Source of the DNA: JBBATK01 sp039810585
GTDB taxonomy: Bacteria; Bacteroidota; Ignavibacteria; Kapaibacteriales; NICIL-2
NCBI GenBank assembly: GCA_039810585.1
Contig: JBDHXF010000027.1
Coordinates: 1 to 51,605, forward strand
Length of the DNA: 51,605 bases
Direction of reading: 5' to 3'
Both the position numbers and the translations under genes were made by a program. Positions 33,165 to 42,886 of the stretch are shown here, piece by piece. Within the stretch, counting starts at the first letter, position 1. Each line of letters begins with the position of its first letter. The notes below the pieces were generated by a model. The model was given only the letters and a program-made list of their open reading frames with translations. It was not told where the DNA came from and did not search any database.

Positions 33165-35486
33165 TTACTGCGGAAGACGGATGGTAACCGTCGTTCCTTG
33201 TCCTTCATCACTGTCAACATTTATTGTGCCACGATGCAGGGAAACATATTCCTGCACGATGGCCATTCCAAGACCTGTTCCTTGCACCGTACCGACGTTG
33301 TCGGCGCGGTGAAAGGGTTCAAAGAGTCGTACGATATCCTTCTTCGGAATTCCGATGCCATGATCTTTGACTTCAATTTCAAATTCGCCATCACGGTCTC
33401 GCAGACTCACATCGATCTCCGATTGTGGCGCTGAATACTTTATGGCATTGCCAAGAACGTTCATCATGACTTGACTCATCAAGTTCTCATCAAAACGCAC
33501 ATTGTCCCTACCCCAGGTATTCTTGAAAGCGATTGCGTGGTGACCTTGGTCGACAGCCTTCACCTTCATTTCTAGTTCCGTAAGAAATCCATCTATCGGA
33601 ATTAATTCTATCTTCGTGTGCAGGCGTACGGAGCCACTTCGACCCAGTGTCATGACGTCGTTCAACATGGTGACAAGGTGTGCGATTTCCCGCTGCACTG
33701 TTGCGTAGTGATCGCCGCGTTGTGCGTCTGTCATCCGTGCTGAATAGCGTTGCAATAACTGAGTGGATGAAAGAATCACCGTTAGCGGTGTGCGGAATTC
33801 ATGCGATACCATCGACATAAATCGTGTCTTCAATTCGCTGAGTTCCTTTTCCTTCGCCAGTGCGTCGTTTAACTCCTTTGTTCGCTCGTCTACTTTTACT
33901 TCCAGCTCACGCGTGAACTCGCGAAGACGCTTCTCGGTTTGCTTGCGGTCGGTGATGTCGTGCACGCTACACATCAAACCGCTGATTTCTTCCGCATCGT
34001 TGTAAATGGCGGACATACTGACTTCCGCCGGAAAGGTAGAGTCGTCTGCACGGCAGAAGTTCAACTCGGTAACGCAGCTACCGTTAGAAAATGCAAACGC
34101 GTAGGCTTGTTCGAGCAGTAACTGATGATCTTGTTCCACCATGATATGCAGGGTCTCGCCCAGGAAGTGCGATCTGCTGTGCTTCAGATTCGTACACGCC
34201 GAGTCGTTCGCATACACGATTGTTCTGTTCACGCTGCACAAAAAGATGAGGTCTGCCGATTGTTCGACCGCACGGGAGAACAAACGGATTTGTTCCTCCG
34301 AAGCCAGTCGTGCCGTGACGTCGCGAGTGACGGTAACGAACTTCGATTCCCCTCTACTGAAGCTGGATACAGGACGAAACTTCGTTTCACACCAGATGTA
34401 ATCTCCGCTTTTCTGGCGGACACGGTAGGTAATCGATCGATCGAAATTGTTCCGACGAATCATCATGTCGATCTGGTACTCAACTTCCTTGACCTCACTC
34501 GGATGCACAATTTGCGTCCACTTCACCCCAATGAGTTCAGATGTTTCAAACCCCAGGAATCGAGTAACTGCTTGGCTGACGTAGGTGAATTGTCCGTCCA
34601 GGTCATGCAAGCCGATAACGTCGCTCGCAAACTCAGACACAAGCTGCAATATTTCTTCGTGTTCTAAGAGTCGGTCGCTAATTCCCTTTTGATCCGTGAT
34701 GTCCTGCGATATCCCCACGAGGACCACATGATCGGTCACTTCATCACGCATGGCTCGTGCACGGGTTTGGATCCAGCGAATGGAACCATCTTCACGTTGC
34801 AAGCGGTACTGCAGGGAAAAGGGCTGCATGTCGTCAACTGCCGACTCCACCGTCGCCATTATCATGGTCCGATCATCCGGATGACAACTGGCAAAGAGAT
34901 CGTTGGACGTTACATTCTCCTTGTCCTGCGGGATACCAAATATCTGTTTTGTTTCCCGGGAACAGGTCATTCTGTTGGAGCCGAATAATTCCACACTCCA
35001 ATTTCCAATTTTGGCCGCTTCTTGAGCAGCTTCGAGGAGTTCTTTCGATTCTACAAGCTGTTGGTTACTCTCGCGTAACTCATTGAGGATTTGCGTCCGT
35101 TCAATCGAGAAGCGTATGGTGCGTTCTAAAACCGCACTGGTGAGGTCTGACTTCACTAAATAGGTTTGCACTCCAAGGCGAAGTGCTTGAAGAGCCAAGT
35201 TATGATCGCTCATCCCAGTGAGGACAACGAGGGCTGCATTTGGAACGAGGTTGCGGACGTATTGAATAGAACTTAAGCCTGATGAGTCCGGCAGGTTTAA
35301 ATCGAGGAAAACGAGAACGATGTTTTGGTTGGATCGAACGAGTGCACTTGCCTGTTCAAGACATTCCGCTTCAAGGATGATGGCGTCGCTATACGACGTG
35401 TCGCGAAGCTCTTCCAGAACCAGACGACGGTCTCCCGGATTGTCCTCAATCAATAATATCTGAATGTTCTCTTGTAAGCCTGGCAT
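33165..35486 (-). CDS. Hybrid sensor: receiver-PAS-PAS-PAS-histidine kinase
   Basis: A soluble 773-residue protein. An N-terminal receiver (about 8-125) has Asp62 in VFLDLNLPDSSG. Three PAS domains follow, around 150-275, 280-400 and 405-525, each ending in a D-I-T/D-V-T motif (QDITDQ, RDVTAR, HDITDR). A short coiled coil leads to HisKA, with His562 in VSHEFRTPL, and HATPase_c with N box NVLGNAIKYSA, G1 DHGIGIP, F box LFEPFHR and G2 GTGLGMA. The receiver at the N-terminus suggests that the kinase is controlled by phosphotransfer from the kinase encoded upstream. No membrane segment is present. It lies 69 bp after the single-domain regulator gene. Confidence 0.95.
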   Translation of the reverse strand: MPGLQENIQILLIEDNPGDRRLVLEELRDTSYSDAIILEAECLEQASALVRSNQNIVLVFLDLNLPDSSGLSSIQYVRNLVPNAALVVLTGMSDHNLALQALRLGVQTYLVKSDLTSAVLERTIRFSIERTQILNELRESNQQLVESKELLEAAQEAAKIGNWSVELFGSNRMTCSRETKQIFGIPQDKENVTSNDLFASCHPDDRTMIMATVESAVDDMQPFSLQYRLQREDGSIRWIQTRARAMRDEVTDHVVLVGISQDITDQKGISDRLLEHEEILQLVSEFASDVIGLHDLDGQFTYVSQAVTRFLGFETSELIGVKWTQIVHPSEVKEVEYQIDMMIRRNNFDRSITYRVRQKSGDYIWCETKFRPVSSFSRGESKFVTVTRDVTARLASEEQIRLFSRAVEQSADLIFLCSVNRTIVYANDSACTNLKHSRSHFLGETLHIMVEQDHQLLLEQAYAFAFSNGSCVTELNFCRADDSTFPAEVSMSAIYNDAEEISGLMCSVHDITDRKQTEKRLREFTRELEVKVDERTKELNDALAKEKELSELKTRFMSMVSHEFRTPLTVILSSTQLLQRYSARMTDAQRGDHYATVQREIAHLVTMLNDVMTLGRSGSVRLHTKIELIPIDGFLTELEMKVKAVDQGHHAIAFKNTWGRDNVRFDENLMSQVMMNVLGNAIKYSAPQSEIDVSLRDRDGEFEIEVKDHGIGIPKKDIVRLFEPFHRADNVGTVQGTGLGMAIVQEYVSLHRGTINVDSDEGQGTTVTIRLPQ

Positions 35487-35555
35487 GTGTTCTCGACCTG
35501 TGAGATGTCCGTATCTCTATGTATCGGACAAATAGGTCGATTTCAGTAGCCTCGC

Positions 35556-36002
35556 TTAAAATTTTTCAACATGTGTTGAAGGAGGAAGCTGCACCAAATT
35601 GAACCAAAACCGCTCAATTTCCCGCACGACTCCGATGAAGTCGCTATAATTAACAGGTTTCGTGAGGTAACAATTGGCATGCAGTCCATAACAGTTTGCA
35701 ATATCCTCCTCGGCGTTGGAGGTACTGAGCACAATAACCGGTGTGGATTTCAACTGCGGATGTTGTTTGATTTCCTTCAACACCTCTCTTCCGTTTCGCT
35801 TGGGAAGGTTGAGATCGAGCAAGATCAATTGTGGGGAAGGCAGTTCTCGGTAGTTGTTTTTCTTAAACAACATTTCCAGTGCCATCTCGCCATCGTAGGC
35901 TACAGACAAACGGTATTGTAGTGCGCATTCAGCGAATGCTTCTTGGGTGAGCCGTATGTCACCAGGATTATCTTCAACGAGTAGCAGATCGACAGAAGCC
36001 AT
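35556..36002 (-). CDS. Single-domain response regulator (Rcp1-like)
   Basis: The 148-residue protein is one receiver domain with LLLVEDNPGDIRLTQEAF, phospho-acceptor Asp63 in LILLDLNLPKRNGREVL, STSNAEEDI and Lys in CYLTKPVNYSDF. The EDNPGD and NLPKRNG motifs put it with Rcp1-type regulators, usually coded beside phytochrome- or PAS-linked kinases. Its ATG shares a base with the stop of the upstream membrane kinase (TAATG), so the two should be partners. No output domain is present, so it probably passes phosphate on, perhaps to the hybrid kinase. Confidence 0.94.
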   Translation of the reverse strand: MASVDLLLVEDNPGDIRLTQEAFAECALQYRLSVAYDGEMALEMLFKKNNYRELPSPQLILLDLNLPKRNGREVLKEIKQHPQLKSTPVIVLSTSNAEEDIANCYGLHANCYLTKPVNYSDFIGVVREIERFWFNLVQLPPSTHVEKF

Positions 36003-38815
36003 TACTCATCTCCAGGTAGGGTAAAGAAAAATGTAGTGCCGCTGCCATACACGGATTCGAACCAAATCGTTCCATGATACCGTTCGACAATGCGTTTGGC
36101 AACGGCCAGGCCTATACCTGTGCCTTCGTAACGCGACTTGTCATGAAGTTGTCGAAATATAACAAACACTTTGTCAGCATATTTCTTCTCTATTCCTATC
36201 CCATTATCCTCTATTTCAAATTGCCAACGACCGTCCTTAGCCCTTGCGGAAATATGAATCTGTGGGTCAACTCCGTCTCGACGAAATTTGATGGCGTTCG
36301 CAATCAGATTCTGGAACAATTGCACCATCTGCGTTTCGTCGGCCATTACAACGGGCAGAGAGTCAACTACAATGTTAGCACCGCTTTCGTCGATGCGTGC
36401 TTTTAACGTTCGGAGCACACGCTCTACTACTACTCCACAATCCACAGGCGACGCTTCAGATGCCCGATTAATTCGAGAATACTGCAGCAAGTCATTTACA
36501 AGCTGCTTCATACGAGAAGCACCGTCTACCGCGAAGTCGACAAATTCTCGCGCGTCTTTATCCAGCGAAGGACCATAGCGTCGGCGTAGCAAGTCCATAT
36601 AACTTCCCACCATTCGCAGCGGTTCCTGCAAATCGTGAGAAGCGATGTAGGCAAACTGCTCCAGCTCTTGATTGGACCGTTCGAGCTCAAGCATGTACTG
36701 ATGAATTCGTGCCTCAGCCTTCTTTCTCTCGCTGATATCTGCACGTATCGCCAGATACTCGTATGGTTTCCCAACTTCATCCAAAAATGGAACGATGGTA
36801 GTGTCGACCCAATAATACTCACCATTCTTAGCTTTATTACGGATTTCGCCGTGCCACACCTTTCCGTGAGATATCGTACGCCACATTTCGCGGAAGAACT
36901 CCTTGGGATGATAGCTTGAATTCACCACTCGGTGATCTTTTCCTATTAACTCTTGAGCGCTGTATCCGGAGATCTTGCAGAAATTCTCGTTGACATGAAT
37001 AATCACGCCTTGTCGGTTAGTGATGGCTACAATACTGGACTCATCTAGCGCAACCTTGTAGTCGTGCACTTCATTTATGGATCGAGCCAAGCGATTCTCT
37101 ATTCGTGTGCGCTCAGTTACATCCTGCATGGTACCAAAAACATCGAAGCAGTCAGATCCGGTAGGTACGCCAACACCTAAAATCCGTACTCGCTTTTCAT
37201 TCCCCTTTGCGCTGATGAATGGCAATTCGAAATCGAAGCCCGTCCCTGTGCGCCTGCAATTTTCAACAGCAGCTTGCAGCTGTTCTCGAGCTTCTTCGGC
37301 TATAAATTGTGTAGCCGACTGTTGTGTCGGAATTTCATTAATAGGAACTTCATAGATACGGTACACCTCGTCGGTCCACTCCACCCGTCGCTCGGAACCC
37401 CGCAGCGACCACCCTCCAACGTGAGCCGTCTTTTCCATTCGATCCATCATGTCGAGCTTCTGCCGAAGCTGCTCTTCTATGGCACGTTCGCGTGTAATGT
37501 CATGAAAATTGGCAACTATGTTGACGGTTCCATCGAAAGCCTTAAATGCCGTAAGAGTTCCGGTTACCCAGCGAATCTGCTTGTCTTTGGTCAATAGTCG
37601 GTGGTCAACGCGGATCCCGTTATACAACGTGGTTTTTGCCTGAACGACTGCACTCTTTACTAACTCCTTGTCGTCGTCATGCACAATATCAAGCCGAGGC
37701 TTGTTGATTCTATCTTCCAGCTCATAGTCACCTACACGAAGACCAGCCTTATTAACAAATCGGACGATTCCTTGGTCATCAATCAATGCCAGTGCTTCAT
37801 TCGAATGCTCAATGATCACACTGAGTTGTTGTTGCACCGCGCTTAATTCCGCCGTCCTCTTTACGACCCGACTTTCCAACTCTTCATTAAGTTTTCTCAA
37901 GGCCCATTCCGATTCCACACGGGCTTTATCAACACGATCTAACCTTCCTCCAACAAAACGAACAAAAGAAGTCAAGGTTGTAATCATCGCGCCGTTAAAC
38001 AACAGCAACACAAAGGTTGTACTGAGTGACCAGATGTCCGCAACAAGAAGCGCAGCATAGCCGAGAACCATCGTGGTGATAACTGCCACGGGGATAAGCC
38101 AACGCGCAGCCTGTCCGCCATTATAAGCCGAGAAAAACACCACTCCAAAGCCCACGTCGGAGTTGAGCCCGAATATGCACGCACTAAAGAGGAGCATTGA
38201 GGTGCCCAGACCTGGCGACAAATATCCCAAGCTAAACGGTCCGGAAAACTCCTGTGCATGGAATGAACATGCTACCAAGTATGTAATCGATGCTACTCCA
38301 ATCACATGATTGACCACATCGGCAATTAGTCGTAGTGCTCGACTGCGCGCTCGAAAGAGCGCGAGTATTAGCGATCCCAAAAGAAGGAGTATCCCTAGTA
38401 CTTTTCCAAGGTGAAAGCGAAATCCGGAAGTAACAATCGGAACAGGCAGCCCGTAGCGTCTGAATTCAGATGGGTCTAACTCAGCGTGAGTGAAAACAAA
38501 GATTCCCACCACCAGGAGTAAAACGCTAAGAATAAAGCTAATGACGAGCTCAAATGCTCGCTGGTATCGCTGCTGATGGACAAAGAGTATGAGCGCTAAG
38601 CCGACATCAACCACCATCATCGATAGCGCCACCAGACTATGAACGTCTGTGTAGTGCATGGAGATAGAGGTTGGTTCTATTACCCCTTGTCGTGGATTGA
38701 TAAGAAGAATTAGGTTGGCCAGTAGCGAGCCCGCAAGCGCACCACGGATGAGCCAGTAGTGCACAAGCTCCGCCGTCGACTTATTTCCGCGTATACTCTT
38801 TAAAAGTGTTTGCAT
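36002..38815 (-). CDS. Membrane-bound PAS histidine kinase
   Basis: A 937-residue sensor, first gene of the operon. Residues about 25-290 hold eight or nine hydrophobic helices, a large membrane sensor region that I cannot assign to a known type. A coiled coil (about 300-335) and three PAS domains follow (about 335-455, 460-575, 585-705), the last with FCKISGYSAQELIGK and AIRADISERK. The kinase core has His727 in YIASHDLQEPLRMV, and HATPase_c motifs NLIANAIKF, DNGIGIE, IFRQLHDK and GTGIGLAVAKRI. The HDLQEP form is typical of bacteriophytochrome-like kinases that pair with Rcp1-type regulators, as here. It carries no receiver of its own. Confidence 0.95.
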   Translation of the reverse strand: MQTLLKSIRGNKSTAELVHYWLIRGALAGSLLANLILLINPRQGVIEPTSISMHYTDVHSLVALSMMVVDVGLALILFVHQQRYQRAFELVISFILSVLLLVVGIFVFTHAELDPSEFRRYGLPVPIVTSGFRFHLGKVLGILLLLGSLILALFRARSRALRLIADVVNHVIGVASITYLVACSFHAQEFSGPFSLGYLSPGLGTSMLLFSACIFGLNSDVGFGVVFFSAYNGGQAARWLIPVAVITTMVLGYAALLVADIWSLSTTFVLLLFNGAMITTLTSFVRFVGGRLDRVDKARVESEWALRKLNEELESRVVKRTAELSAVQQQLSVIIEHSNEALALIDDQGIVRFVNKAGLRVGDYELEDRINKPRLDIVHDDDKELVKSAVVQAKTTLYNGIRVDHRLLTKDKQIRWVTGTLTAFKAFDGTVNIVANFHDITRERAIEEQLRQKLDMMDRMEKTAHVGGWSLRGSERRVEWTDEVYRIYEVPINEIPTQQSATQFIAEEAREQLQAAVENCRRTGTGFDFELPFISAKGNEKRVRILGVGVPTGSDCFDVFGTMQDVTERTRIENRLARSINEVHDYKVALDESSIVAITNRQGVIIHVNENFCKISGYSAQELIGKDHRVVNSSYHPKEFFREMWRTISHGKVWHGEIRNKAKNGEYYWVDTTIVPFLDEVGKPYEYLAIRADISERKKAEARIHQYMLELERSNQELEQFAYIASHDLQEPLRMVGSYMDLLRRRYGPSLDKDAREFVDFAVDGASRMKQLVNDLLQYSRINRASEASPVDCGVVVERVLRTLKARIDESGANIVVDSLPVVMADETQMVQLFQNLIANAIKFRRDGVDPQIHISARAKDGRWQFEIEDNGIGIEKKYADKVFVIFRQLHDKSRYEGTGIGLAVAKRIVERYHGTIWFESVYGSGTTFFFTLPGDE

Positions 38816-38819
38816 TATT

Positions 38820-38835
38820 ATCGGAATATTCCGAT
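38820..38835. promoter_or_regulatory. 16-bp perfect palindrome before the signalling operon
   Basis: ATCGGAATATTCCGAT is fully self-complementary and ends four bases before the kinase ATG at 38815, covering the ribosome-binding region. It could be an operator or a hairpin that controls translation. Confidence 0.5.
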
Positions 38836-39230
38836 CGATACCATGTCGCTACCGCCTTGCCTCGTCATGTGCGAGGGGTCTACAACACCAGCTATAATCC
38901 GTGACCACAGCCAAAGATCGTGTTGTATTGTTTCATTTTGTGTTTTTCGACCGTATATCGGCTTATCTAAACGTTCAGGGGATCGCGTGCAGACCGTCAC
39001 CCTCTTGCCTCGACTTATGACCTACCGCACCGTCTTAGCATCGTTAACACCATCAAATCCAGGAGCCGAAAAGGAAGCACAAACATATCTCTAACATCTT
39101 CAAGCTCTTAGCAAAATATTTCGGAGAGACTCAGCGAGCTGAAAAATGACGATTGCCTTCGCCTTCCTGATGGAAACACTGTAATTTGTAGGCTCAAACG
39201 AAGGGAATCTCTCCACTACTTGTTAACCTT
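38836..39230. other. Divergent intergenic region between the kinase operon and the TonB-dependent receptor
   Basis: About 395 bp with no convincing gene. GATCTTTG on the minus strand (about 38912-38919) is one base off the -7 pattern for the kinase operon. On the plus strand TAATTTG at about 39182-39188 is one base short of it, about 42 bp upstream of the receptor ATG. Neither is secure. Confidence 0.35.
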
Positions 39231-41546
39231 ATGCTTTCACACCGGATTGTGCCGAGCTCAGCAATACAGTTCTTCGCCTTCATGACAGCCCTCTTCAGCT
39301 TCGGCTGTTCAATTCTGTCCGCTCAACATTTGGGCACCATCCAAGGCGGCGTGATAGACGCCCAGACGCACATGGCGCTTCCCGGTGTTACCGTCAGGAT
39401 TATAGGACAAAAATTGGGGGCGGTGAGTTCCAAAACAGGGTTCTTCACCATCCACCAAGTCCCTGCCGGCGTGTACTCCTTGCAGTTTAGTTTTATCGGT
39501 TACTCAAGCTTTGTGCAACCCGACATCGTTGTCCATAACGCCCGCATTAGCACCGTCAATGTGGAACTGCATGCTACAAGCGTGAGCACCGAAGGGGTCA
39601 CCGTTCAAGCGTCGTACTTCAACGCCGACGAAGCCACACCTCTGAGTGCAACGCACTTTTCAACCGAAGAAATACGAAGGGCGCCCGGCTCTGCCGGTGA
39701 TATCAACCGTGTGTTAAGCTCGTCTGCCTCGGTAGGACGCATTGACGATTCTCGTGCCGACCTCACCATTCGCGGCGGCAGTCCGGCCGAGAACGCATTT
39801 TACCTCAACAACATTCCGGTTATTAACATTAACTACTTCCCCAAGCAAGGAGCAAGTGGCGGTCCCATTAGTTTTCTCAACATCGATCGTGTCCGCTCGA
39901 TGACCTTCTATGCCGGCGGCTTCGACGCCTCGCATGAAGCGTTGTCCGGTGTTGTTGATATCCGTATGCTTGATGATCATCCGGAAAGTCATCACATACA
40001 AGCCGACTTCAATATGATCGGAGTAGGGATCAGCGCGGAAGGCCCACTGTCGAACGACAACTCCTACTACCTCTCGGCTACCCGCGGTTACCTTGATGCG
40101 CTGAAGGGATTGCTTGATCAAACAGGAACTCCTCGCTGGGCCAACGTTCAAGCGCAAATCAGCTCGCGCCTGGGCCCTGACGACCACGTGAGTTTCCTTG
40201 CGTACTCTGTGCTGAGCGATATGCTTCGTGAGAAAGACGAGGCGCTGCAAACTTTCACGTCGGATAATCACAATCAACAATGGCAAAACATTCTCGGTGC
40301 TGAATGGAAACACCAATTCGGAAGCGACGGCTACATGAGCACCGCAGTGGCATACAATAGTCTTCATTCATTCGAGATTTCCCGATTTCCACAAAACGAT
40401 TCTGTGTTTTTCGACAACGAAACTCTCGTGCAGATCGCAGAACTTCGCAATACCACACATTGGATTATACATCCCAAAGTGGCTCTGGATTTTGGCACAG
40501 ACCTGCGTTTTGAACACCAGAATCTTCGATCCTTTATCCCGGCTCAACGGACAGATTCTGTGCCGAACCCTGCACTAACAGAGTATCATGCTGTGGATGC
40601 CGTGCATAGCGATCTGTTCTTGTCTGCTCTTATAGATCTCACCACCGATCTCCACCTCAACGCGGGTGTACGGGTAGATCACAGTTCCTATACTATTGCC
40701 CCGACCTTTGCAACCGTTGCACTGCCTCGCCTCTCGTTGTTGTGGACAATCAATCCGGATTGGCAAGTATCGGCCGCTTATGGCATGTACGCACAATGTT
40801 TGCCCTTGGGCCTGTTGCAATACTCGCTGCAAAACGGATTCCCCACAGCGCCGGTTGAGGCGCGCCATCTCATAGCATCCATCGCATGGTTGGCAAACGC
40901 CGATACACGAATCAGTGTTGAAGGCTATTCCAAAAACTATGCGAACATGCCGATTGACCTTCAAGCATTATATCGATGTCCCCTCGACGCCGCCATTGCT
41001 GATTTTGATTACGAGCAAACGCGACAGTTTCGCTTTGACGGTACGGCTAGAGCCTATGGCGTAGAAGCATCACTCCAGCGTAAAATGTCGTCCTCCGTCT
41101 ACCTCATGATCGGCACGTCGTATAATCGAAGTTTCTATACGGACGGTATGGGAGTGGAACGCAATCGCGTGTTTGACAATCAGTATCTGGTCAACGCTAC
41201 CGGCGGATGGCGCATCAACGATGAATGGGAATGCAGTGCACAAGCTACGGTCTGCGGTGGCAACGCAACCACCCCCCTCGATGCTGCGGCGTCTGAAACG
41301 AAGGGTGAAGAGGTCTGGGCAGGTGCTTACTTAAGCGACCATTTGCCACTGTACAAAGTCATTAACCTTCGAGCCGATAAACGCTTCAACTTGAGCTCAT
41401 CCTCCATCACCGTGTACCTTACCATCCTCAATGCCTTCAATTTTCAAAACGTAAAAACCATTGAGTGGAACCCATACGAAAAGAAGGTGGTGCAAACCTA
41501 TCACATTGGCATCCTTCCCATCCTCGGAGTGGAATGGAAACTCTGA
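39231..41546 (+). CDS. TonB-dependent receptor with carboxypeptidase-like N-terminal domain
   Basis: A 771-residue outer-membrane receptor. Residues 1-32 form a signal peptide (core FAFMTALFSFGCSILSAQ). Residues about 35-115 are a CarboxypepD_reg-like domain (TIQGGVIDAQTHMALPGVTV, GFFTIHQVPAGVYSLQFSFIG). The plug follows (LTIRGGSPAENAFYLNNIPV, GGFDASHEALSGVVDIRM), then a 22-strand-type barrel to the C-terminus, which ends in an aromatic-rich strand (GILPILGVEWKL). The substrate is unknown: no SusD partner is adjacent. It is divergent from the kinase operon, which could regulate it, but this is inference. A 1.3-kb gene-free stretch follows. Confidence 0.95.
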   Translation: MLSHRIVPSSAIQFFAFMTALFSFGCSILSAQHLGTIQGGVIDAQTHMALPGVTVRIIGQKLGAVSSKTGFFTIHQVPAGVYSLQFSFIGYSSFVQPDIVVHNARISTVNVELHATSVSTEGVTVQASYFNADEATPLSATHFSTEEIRRAPGSAGDINRVLSSSASVGRIDDSRADLTIRGGSPAENAFYLNNIPVININYFPKQGASGGPISFLNIDRVRSMTFYAGGFDASHEALSGVVDIRMLDDHPESHHIQADFNMIGVGISAEGPLSNDNSYYLSATRGYLDALKGLLDQTGTPRWANVQAQISSRLGPDDHVSFLAYSVLSDMLREKDEALQTFTSDNHNQQWQNILGAEWKHQFGSDGYMSTAVAYNSLHSFEISRFPQNDSVFFDNETLVQIAELRNTTHWIIHPKVALDFGTDLRFEHQNLRSFIPAQRTDSVPNPALTEYHAVDAVHSDLFLSALIDLTTDLHLNAGVRVDHSSYTIAPTFATVALPRLSLLWTINPDWQVSAAYGMYAQCLPLGLLQYSLQNGFPTAPVEARHLIASIAWLANADTRISVEGYSKNYANMPIDLQALYRCPLDAAIADFDYEQTRQFRFDGTARAYGVEASLQRKMSSSVYLMIGTSYNRSFYTDGMGVERNRVFDNQYLVNATGGWRINDEWECSAQATVCGGNATTPLDAAASETKGEEVWAGAYLSDHLPLYKVINLRADKRFNLSSSSITVYLTILNAFNFQNVKTIEWNPYEKKVVQTYHIGILPILGVEWKL

Positions 41547-42752
41547 GAGTACTCGTTGATCACCCCACAAGTCGTACTTGCTTGCCGGATGGAAAGATTC
41601 TACATGCGGAATATTTCATTGCATTGCATTCCATTCCTTCAAACACCGCCACGACACGTCGCGACGGTAATGTATTTCAACTTCTCGTTGGTAACGCAGC
41701 GATGATCGCAGACTTCGTCATCCAGGGAATTCGTTGCAGGAACATCAGCGAGAGATTTTTCTTCAACGCTGGGCTTCGCCCCCGCTAGCGTTCGAGAACT
41801 GACGTCATGGCTGCGCAATCGGCACCCTACATATCTCAACGCCTTCCGCGCGACGTCTCACTCCTCGCTGGTCGAAACCGTGTCGCAGCCGTACGTACAA
41901 ATTCACCTGCTCGTTAAAGGAACCATCGCTTCCTCGCCTTTCAGGACTTGTGCGCCTAGCATAAAGAGTCCTACAATCGATTCATGATTGCCTTCCTCAA
42001 TTTTTACTTCACGAACTTTCCGGTGTGTCGGATAACGCTGTGCTTTGATGTGCAACTCCGCACGGGACGTGAATTCACACGAGTACAGGCATGGAATTGC
42101 ACTCACGCATTGTAACCGCAGAATAACGGGTTGCACACATGTAGTGTGCAAACACAAAATAGCGGTGCTTAGAGCCTAAGGATTGTGCTACCAACTCCTA
42201 CCCGTCTCGCATACCAACGATTGGTCAACTCGTCATGTGGGTGTGAAGAACGTTTCGGGTTAACGCACACGAAATTCCTGCGCTGCCACAGTGATCGACG
42301 TCGCGCATTGTCCAAGGACACCGATGAATACTGAAGCATACTATGGATGAACGGTCAACGAAAGCAACAGTATACTCCCCCACACATTCATCGCATACCC
42401 ATTCCCCATTCTTAATCGTCCTCTTCGTCCCTCCGGCCATTCACATCAGTCAATATCGTCCAATACTGAAGCTGTTATTCAAGGTGTGCGGCGTAGCTGG
42501 CGCCATAAGTGCCGACACTACATGTCAGGGACAATCGTAAGGCTACGAGCGAATTGAGAAGAGATGCGGTGTTGACCCCAGGGGGCATCTTTATGAAAGG
42601 CACGTCAGATGAACACCCATGATGAAAGATCGAGAGGCAGACTGAGCCATCACTATCTGCCATCACTCCCGTTTATTTCATATGATGTCCTCGAGTCGCA
42701 CCGAGGTGTATGTGGCTGAAGTTGAGGTCTGGACATGACGTTACTACGTTGT
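41547..42752. other. Long gene-free stretch after the TonB-dependent receptor
   Basis: About 1.2 kb without a convincing gene. The longest frame, 84 codons at 41903-42157 on the minus strand, has no motif, signal peptide or good start site. No tRNA or known structured RNA was recognised. The content could be decayed coding sequence or an unknown RNA. Confidence 0.5.
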
Positions 42753-42785
42753 GGCGACGGTGCAGCGGAACGCTGCGCCGTTGCC
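42753..42785. terminator. 15-bp hairpin in the gene-free stretch
   Basis: A GC-rich stem (42753-42767 with 42771-42785) with two G-T or A-C pairs and a GAA loop. It has no T tract; it may end a transcript reading in from the left or be part of an unknown RNA. Confidence 0.45.
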
Positions 42786-42830
42786 CTGAGAATTGAAAAT
42801 CTTCGGACGTCACGATAGAGGGATCGACGC

Positions 42831-42863
42831 AAAAAAAAACCGCTTCACCTGAAGATGAAGCGG
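42831..42863 (-). terminator. Rho-independent terminator of the giant HYR-repeat gene
   Basis: A perfect 8-bp stem (42840-42847 with 42856-42863) followed on the minus strand by nine T, lying 24 bp downstream of the stop codon at 42887. Confidence 0.9.
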
Positions 42864-42886
42864 CTTGAATGGAGAGCGTTGGAGTA

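Noticed and set aside
36040..36070. GGATTCGAACC-like T-loop of a tRNA
   Set aside because: It lies in the HATPase domain of the membrane kinase, encoding IWFESVYG; no cloverleaf can be drawn.
39714..40367. 217-codon minus-strand frame
   Set aside because: Antisense to the TonB-dependent receptor plug and barrel; no motif of its own.
41903..42157. 84-codon minus-strand frame in the gene-free stretch
   Set aside because: No motif, signal or start site; the N-terminal half looks random. It could be a remnant but cannot be supported.
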